64,000 bases of DNA from Lumbricus terrestris (Eukaryota > Annelida > Clitellata > Crassiclitellata > Lumbricidae), in NCBI GenBank assembly GCA_949752735.1, contig OX457040.1:1645554-1709553 (forward strand), read 5' to 3'. The number at the start of each line of letters is the position of its first letter. Within the stretch, counting starts at the first letter, position 1. Position numbers and translations under genes: made by a program. A model generated the notes under the pieces. That model worked only from the letters and a program-made list of their open reading frames with translations. It was not told the DNA's origin and made no database searches. Positions 36,501 through 45,100 of this stretch are shown here, one piece after another.

Positions 36501-39133
36501 ATTTCAGTGGAAGCAGTCAAGCTTCGAGACGCCGTTATATGAAAAATTGGTACATCTGTGTTTAACAAGGTAGTGCGGTGAAATGAGTCAGGTGAGGTGG
36601 AAAATTTATATATAGCATAAAATTTCAGCCATTTTGCCGTCTACCTACCAAAAGTTATTAAGATTGGTTGAAATTTGACGAAGTTCTGACAAAAACAATT
36701 TTGCACAGTTTTTTTTAGACACGGTGTACAGTAGTTTTAACTTTTTTTTATCAGATTCCTAGTTTTAACAACTTTTCAACTTCTCAATAAATTGCTTGTC
36801 TGTATTTCTCAAATAATTTTTTGCCTTCCAAATCTCGTTAAAACTTAAAGTCATAAATTATAGCCTACGTAGTGGTGGCTCACTTGTCGTTTTCAAATCA
36901 TTTATTTCATCCGCGATATCTTTCACGATAAAATTTCTTTTAAAAGCGCCGCCCTTATGTCGGCGCCCATTTGTCGGGCGCCCTTTTGTCGGCGCCCTTT
37001 TCTCGGCGCCCTTTTGTCGGACGCCCTTTTGACGGGTCACCGCAGATTTAGTGATAGGCTAGCTGTAGGTCAATGACCCTCAGATCATTTTGCTGCTGCT
37101 ACTGTTTTGACAGTTGGTGCCGAGATTTGTCATGGACATCTTTCACTTCGCACCAGGAATCCCCGGTCTCTACATTGCCAGTCTCTTCGCTGGTTCCCTC
37201 AGGTAAGCCAATTTTCGTTGCTTTCGGGCCAGGTCTATTCTTATGGGCCTATTTCGCCCCCGTGGGTCGCGGTGGTGTAGTTGGTATGTTTGTTGACTTG
37301 CAGCCGGTGGTAACTGTTGTTGCCGAGATTTGTGATGGAAATCTTTCACTTCGCGCCAGGAATTCCCCGTTTCTACCTTGCCAACTTGCCTGTCTCTTCG
37401 TCTCGTAGGGACCTTCGGCGCGAAACTCAGATTCAGTGTCGGCGCTGTAGTCGGGAGCGCTTCTGAGTAGGTTCTTGAATGGGCGCTACAAAAGTGCACA
37501 TGCATATTCATAATATTCTCCGACGCTAATATGGGCACTAGGTTTCTAATCTAGGGTTTAACGAATATTCGTTTTTAGATAGTGTGGACAAAATAATGAA
37601 CATCTTTGTTTTCTACAGCACCGTCTCTTCCACAATGAACGCTATGGCAACTATTGTCTGGGAAGATATCTTCAAAATGTTTCGACCAGCGAGAGAAGCT
37701 TCCGACAAGACTGCTACTCTGGCAACTAAGATTTTTGGTAAGAACCTTTGAACCAGTTAAGTAGTAGCTAATTTACCATGACACATGATATCCCACAGCG
37801 TATTTTGTTCTCTGTAAAAATGCTCTGTCTATTATGCCACTGCTTTGTCCAGTATTGATGTGTTTGCATCTAGACAAGTGAATTACCGCCTCGCATAGGC
37901 CTACCATACTTTCTTTTTTTCTCTACCGCATAACAAAATGAACCATGTTATGAAACTTGTTACTAGATTATAATAACTATTATTTGGTCATATCTCCTAG
38001 GCGATGAAATTGAAATGAACAATAAATTTTAATTTTAATATCCTCAGATAAACGTTAAACTCTACAGTGGATTAGAATTCTTCCTTCTTGCTTTTTTGAA
38101 GTTGTCATCTCTGCTGCGCTTGGAATTGGAATGGCTTTCGCTTTCAGCAACGCCGGTGGAACAGTCCTTCAGGTTGGTGATGGACGTTTACCAGTTTGAA
38201 GTCTCTTCTTTCTTATTCTCTGGTTGCTTAGAGACGTCTCTCTATGTAGATACATCTGTCTCCCTTTGCCATGCTCGTTCTAACCATGTTGTATGTGGGT
38301 ACTCTGTCATCTCTCCATGCTTTCCTTCTTTCGTTATACTGTTTTCTTTCCTTGTTTCCGTCTCTTTCTGCATCTCTTACGTCGCGACTATAAATATACA
38401 CAGATGAGAACAACTCATCTTATGAAGTAGGAACCTATTTGCTGCTGATGGCACTCAATTCCGATATGGACAATCTTTCTCGCTGTGGTTTTTAAGCGAT
38501 CATCATACATGCAAAGCTCCAAGTAATTTTTGCGTACGCCAAATCAGTCAGCTGTGCCAATAATGGAAAACGGAGAACAAAAGTTTCAAATGTAATTGTA
38601 ATGGTGGGTCTGATTTGTAAATTTCATCGCGCAAATGAAAAAAGAAGGCGCCAAAAGAAAGTCAATTGTTTCAGATTTCAGCAAAGAGGTCATAGTATGA
38701 TGATTTTTTAATCAAATCAATCAGAATTTATATAGCGCCCGTTCAAGGCACCTACTCTTAAATTTACATAGCGCCCCTTCAAGGTAGACCTACCTATTTG
38801 GAGCTAAACTATGGATCTCGCCAAATGGTCTGAACCCTTTGAGTTTTTACTATGTTGAACTTACTGATAACAATATTATTATTATTGTAAGTGTGTTTCA
38901 TTTGAAATCAACCGTTAGAATTCAATACTAAGCACTAATCATAATGCATCGCCTCTCAAGGGATCCACAAAACATGCAATTTAGCCAGCTTTGATTTCAG
39001 ATGATTATCGCGTTCACCGGAGCCGCAAATGCTCCCATATTCGGCATCTTTTTGCTCGGAATTTTCTTTCCATGGACCAATTGGATCGTAAGTTTTCTCA
39101 TTTTCTCACATTGCTAGGCCTACTACTTAATCA

Positions 39134-39176
<43 letters not shown>

Positions 39177-42100
39177 TTGTTACTACTTACTACTACAACA
39201 TTAGAAAACTTTTTATGTAAAATTGAGCTCACATAACAAGGGTAGCAGCAATAGTGATGAGATTTCCTTTTCAATAATACAAGTTTAAACACTCGAGTGC
39301 CCAAGGTATTTTTTGGTACACGAAGGCCCAACGGGGGTCCGCGCGGACCCCAACGTTTTTTTTTAATATCTTGAGAAGGGATTGGAATATCGTTACAGAA
39401 TTTGGTTCTGTGTATTCCCAAATGAATTTGCAATCGATTGATGTATCCTATATCACAATAGCACCACGTGGTGTAAAATAGCAGTGTAAAAATCTCGTGA
39501 TACACATTTTATGCTTGCTTGCGTGATTTACCGAAGGATGAATATTGTTTTCATGTTAATATCTTGAGAAGGGATTGGAACATCGTTACAGAATTTAGTT
39601 CTATGTGATCCCAAATGAATTTGCAATCGATTGATGTATCTCATATCACAATAGCACCATCTGGTGTAAAATAATAGTGTAAAAATCTCGTGATACACAT
39701 TATATGCTTCCCTGCGTCATTTACCGAAGGAATCTATAATACGTCCGGCGCGCCCGAATGCAAGTCAGCTGCTCTCACTTCCAGCTATCGACGGACCAGT
39801 TGCATTATGGTAGACTAAATCGTAGTCGCAATTGCAAATTTGTATAGCGCCGCTTCAAGAGAAACTTCTCAGAGGGGTTCCTGACCTGATAACACCATGC
39901 CACAATTGAAAGATGTAATTTTCAAGCAATTGCGTAGGAAGGGGGAAGTACGAACGGCTGTGTCACTGTGTGGTGTTAGGCCTAACCCACTTGTGGGTCG
40001 AGTAAGAAGGGTAGACCACTGCCGTCTACAACATCACCGGCTAAGAAGAAAAGCGGAGCCATTTACTCGCGTAACCTTGACAGAACGGTTGCCACCGTTT
40101 GTATGAACTGTCCTAAGCTTCCGTTTTGAGGTACGCCTGTTGTATGCAATTATTGCTGTGATAGGCCTACACAGACTTGCAGACTTTCAAATTCTGTGCC
40201 GCAAACAAAGGCTAAACATAGTGCTACATTGTCAGTAAATCTAAGTTCAATAAATTATATGAATCTTTATTTCATATAAAGTGCGTTGACCATTTGTTTA
40301 CTGGCCAGTAACCATACATAGGGGCAAGGGCGGATACAGAAATTTTCGAAGGGGGGCCAAAGTCCTATGGAACTACTTTTGGGGGGGGCCACGTCTACTT
40401 TTCGAGCAAAATAGCTGGTCAAAAAAAAGAAATTTTTGAAATGGGGGGGCCATGGCCGGATTGGCCCCCCCCTGGATCCGCCCCTGCATAGGGGAGAGTG
40501 CTACAAGACGCCCAGGGCGGGTAAGATGCCCATCCCCTTTAAAACGGCTGAAAAGATACATATTCGTGTTTTAGTTGTCTCATTGCATGCAGCGACATCT
40601 TGTGAACCTTCCATAGCAGTAATGTTTCAGTGTTCGAGATATTGACGCGATAAATCAATTTTCTAAATTTTCACCACTTTTGAGTAAGTACACATTTACG
40701 AATCTTCCTAATTTTCTCTTTAACCGTATGCAGTACCAATTCGCGCATTTCAACGTTGATTCTGTGCTCACTTGCAGTTGTTTTAATGGTTTTACATAAA
40801 TCTTAAACATTGATCTCGTTAAATAAAATGGCGTTAGTAGAGCAGGACTCGAAAATTACAAGATGCCCATGGTCATCTTGAATACATGGGTGGCATAGAG
40901 ATTACAAGAAGCCCATGGGCGTCTTGAGTGTATAGGAAACCTAGAGGTTACAAGATGCCCATGAGCGTCTTTGATACTATGAGCAAATGGCCAAAAATCG
41001 GTACCCACCATGACACCACCTTTTACTCATAAAAATACGGGCCCATATGCAAATTTATGAGTGTTTATTTAATCTTTTTCACCCTTGCCCAAAACTTCAG
41101 TGAAATGGAAAGAATGCAGGAAGTGTAAATGTTGGTGTCATGAAGAATGTACAGACAAAAAGACATCCCAAGAATTCGTGTGTGACTTTGTCACTAGTCT
41201 GGGAAAATGACAATATAATGACTTACAACATGAGATTGGGTTTTTGCTTCTTGAGTTTTGAATTGCTTTGTATCTTTAGGACCATTTAGTCTTCGTTCAG
41301 TTTGTTTCCTCTCATATGCAGTTTTTTGCTTTAGTCTAAAAATGCATGATCGTTTTAGTCAATTTCCATTGCTCCAAGATGCCCATCCTATAGGCGTCTT
41401 GTAGTATAGGGTTCCTAAGACGCCCAGTTTGGAGGGGTCTACTTTTTTAAATTTACACAATTGGTCTTATTGAATTAAGTTCTATAGTTGTTGTCATTGC
41501 TTCATTAATGATCACTCTTTGCATTGGGGTCAAACATGTTTTTCTCTTGGAATACATACCGAAGAAAAGCACAATTTTCCTTAGCATGGGCGTCTTGGAG
41601 CACTCTCCCCTATGTATGGCAAATAGCCGCATGTCGTGCGGTGCCCTTAGTATATCCTGTGGTTGTGGGGTACAGGGTTGGACAATACTCACGCAAATAT
41701 ACCATTCGATGCCCAAATGGTTGCTCTAGGAATACCTAAAAGCATTTTTGCAGATCCATAGCCGTTAAAAAGTTATCCGGGAAAAACGGGCCTGGGGTCC
41801 GGTCGGACCCCTTTGGGCATTCGAGGGTTAAATTTATTATCAATAGGCCTATAGCCCTTTCATACGATGTTGAAATTTAGTACTCAGAACCAGAATTCAC
41901 TAGTAAGATAAAGTTAAGGAGTTACGTCTTGTGCACTCCAGGACATAATAATAGTTATGCTGATTACCGAATCCAATTACATTCTAGGGAGCCTTGGCTG
42001 GCGGAATCCCAGGATTTGTTCTTCCAATGTGGATCAGCATAGGAGCCTACGTGGAAAAGCCGTCCGTCTATAAGTCGATGTATTACAACGTCGAGTGTTG

Positions 42101-45100
42101 TGGTCTCACTCCAGACAATTCCACGTTGTCATACTTCTCCACCACGGACTACTACACTACACCTACCACAGCAGTTCCAGAAGTGTATGACTTACTTACT
42201 TCTGTACAGTATGATGATATGGATCAGCTTAGGAGCCATCATTCCATACAGTATGGAATTTCAAGTTTTAGAAAATTTGACTCAGAAATGACAATCTAAA
42301 TTGACTTATATTTCATGTAAATACCTTGCCATACCGCTTGGATAAGTTCCACATAGAATGGATTCTAGCCCAATGGTATGTTGGTACACGATGGGAAGGC
42401 GAAGTAGACGACGCGATTATAGTCTAATTGCCACGATGCTGGTCTGTCAGCTGTGCTTTCGGAGATTCCCATTCCCGCAGCACAGAAACTTCTCTCACTT
42501 GCCTTCAGAAGCTGAATCAGTGGCTAAGAGATCGTCGACTGAATACTATCTTTTGGTTGATTATTATATACGCCGATGGAGATAATTGGTCATCTGACAT
42601 TATATGCCAATTCGAAGAATCCTGAAGTAGGCCTAACTAAACATTAATTTTAACTCCGTTGTTTCCCACTTGAGTCTATCTTGTATGCGATGCTGCAGAT
42701 GAAACTGATGAACATTAAATTTACAATGCACAAACTTCCATTGGAAAATATGATTAGCCATGATACCCCTACCAAAATAATTTCGACCGTTAAAACCGGA
42801 TGTTTTAACTTTAAAATTCTCCATAGAAGATGTATGATATACTTAGTCGTATATCTTGGATGTACACCGTATCAAGTTGAATTATTATTAGCTACTGATA
42901 AGCTAGTATCAGTCAGCTATTATCAAATGACATCGTGTGTGATGTTTGCAAAGCAGGTCTGGAGGCATCAAGGAACTGTACGCGTTGTCCTACTTGTGGT
43001 ACACCGCTCTGGGAACATTGACAACAATCGTCGTTGGACTCATTGTCAGTTTCTTAACAGGTAAGCAAGTATGTTTTAATAAGCGTTTGTATAAATTTAT
43101 TTAAAATTCCATATAGCCTACATTGGAAATATGATCACGTGACGCCGTTACTTCGCGATGTTCTACACTGGCTGCCTGTTCCACAGAGAATTGAATTTAA
43201 GATCTGTCTACGTGTGTACAAGTCCCTCCACGGAGCCGCGCCCGATTACATGCGTGGTTTCTGCATCGGAACTCACTACTCCGCCTCCGGGTTGCGACTT
43301 AGCCTAGATCGCTTGACAAAACGATCTTCGCGTACGGCGGATGAAAACCCGATGCGGTGACCGCGCTTTCTCGGTGGCCGGTGTCATGAAACGGAGTATC
43401 CCCCTTGAAAGCTATCCGGTGGGATGAATTAATCTATCCCCCCGGATGGAATTAACCGGTCTATACTATCCGGGGGGATAAACCATTCTATCCCCTTTTT
43501 TGAAAAATGAGCATAATAAAAATTTTTATGCTGTAATCAAAATTTAAAGTGACTCTAATTGTTTTAAGTGTCCTAAGCAATGCTCAGATAAAGGCAGCTC
43601 GAATTTATTTAGTGACTCTGAGTGTTTTTAAGTGTTTTAAAAGTTTTAAGTGCTCTAAAAACAGGGGAAAAGAAATTATATAGTAAGAATAAACATACTT
43701 GTTAGTGTCATTGTTCAACATAAAGCAGATGAAAATTAATTTGCCCAAAAAAATACACGCCGAGACGGTTTTTTCGACTTTTTGTAATTTGGGGGGATAC
43801 AATTAATACGGGGGATACTCTATTTCGTGACACCGGCCCCAGATGCTGGAACAGTCTTCCTCCCGCTCTGCGAGCGGCTGGCTCAGTTGACTCCTTCAAA
43901 TCTGGTCTCAAGACTCATTTATTCCTCAAGGTCTATAATTCTGCTGCTTAGTTTAGTATGTGAGGCGCCCTTGTAACGGCATGGCTGTGTTACGGCGCCA
44001 TAGAAATCGTCATTGTTATTATTGGAGTATAATGCAAGATTCGTGTATTTATGTTGGTGAGCTAGCATATTAGGCCTATGCATTACGACTCTGTACGTTC
44101 TCATGTGTTTTAACTGTCTAACATTATACACTATTTAACCAATATAGGCTAACATTGTACCGGGTACGTCTGATTCCATGCGTGCTGGTATGTTATACTC
44201 ACCTTTTTAACACGTGTGCTTCTTTAATGTACAGTGGTGTGAAAAGTTTTGCATCACCCATATATTTTGCGTTCCTATGCATCATTTCTCCTGTATCAAG
44301 TTGAATAATGTACTGTTAAGCATGTGGGCGTTAATTAAAGGTTTTCTTATTGTTTGGGTCGAGTTTATAAGCATATTTCTTTTAAATTTGACATGATAAA
44401 AGTTTGTTTGCCACCTTGTGACTATACCAGCATGAGAAAGCCCATAAAGGCTTGTAACTCGCTAATTCTTGTTCTGTGCATAGCGCAATGTGCTGGGATG
44501 AAATAAGCGGTTTGTGTGCTCGTAAGTCCTCTTTATGATTTAGATGCATTGAAAAGACCGTTTCTGTGTGTCAGTGATGCACCAATATTTTGTTGGCCAG
44601 CCCTTGTTCTTCAGCACTTGTCTGCAACGTTTCGGCATCGAGTGGGCCAGCGGGACGAGCTGGTCATGGGTCACAACGCGGCTCCAGGCGGTGATAAGCG
44701 ATTCGATGAGCTCGCGCTTGGAAGTTGGATATCTCTTGGGTATCTCCATGACTACTTTATGCCACAGATTCTCAATTTGATTTAGATTCGGGGACTGGAC
44801 TGGCCAGTCCAGCGTCCTAATATTGTTCTGTTTCTTCCAGTTGGTCACCAGTTTCGCACGATGTCATGGTACATTGTCATCCTGAAAGAGGAACTGCCCT
44901 GGGAAGAGTTGCTGAGCTGATGGCAACATGCACTTCTGCAGAATGCCGATGCGCTTGGTTGCGTTGACCATTCCATCGACGATATGCAGACGCCCGACGC
45001 CACTGGCAGTCATACAACCAAAACCATAACGAAAGAAAACAACGCTGGACTGACCGGTCCAGTCCCCGGATCTCGATCAAATTGAGAATCTGTAAAGTAG

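Larger units (their letters stand above)
34491..37041. mobile_element. Non-autonomous TIR element with 8-bp target duplication (intron 8, copy B), host of two nested elements
   Basis: The ends are inverted repeats: left GGCACCCCGTCAAAAGGGCG, right (reversed) GGTGACCCGTCAAAAGGGCG. Both continue into repeated GACAAAAGGGCGCC units. The target duplication is GCAGATTT (34483-34490, 37042-37049), which copy A has once (about 2909). Without the nested DNA it would be about 755 bp. Eight-base duplication suggests hAT or a relative. No transposase is present. Confidence 0.82.
39299..41827. mobile_element. piggyBac-like element without transposase (intron 12, copy B), host of nested elements
   Basis: It is flanked by TTAA (39295-39298, 41828-41831). 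Ends are CACTCGAGTGCCCAAGG and CCTTTGGGCATTCGAGGG. Just inside each end is a palindrome, GGGGTCCGCGCGGACCCC (about 39345) and GGGGTCCGGTCGGACCCC (about 41793), typical of piggyBac subterminal repeats. A 193-bp direct duplication (AATATCTTGAGAAGGGATTG at about 39365 and 39558) lies on the left. Copy A has the empty site near 5370. Confidence 0.8.

Noticed and set aside
36858..37040. Lys/Arg-rich 60-codon - strand frame
   Set aside because: It translates the repeated CGACAAAAGGGCGCC units of a transposon end.
42340..42430. Possible tRNA or extra exon (TGGTATGTTGGTACACGATGG region, also at 5980-6050)
   Set aside because: No cloverleaf can be drawn and the only conserved frame is not in phase with exons 13 and 14; similarity between A and B is just shared intron ancestry.
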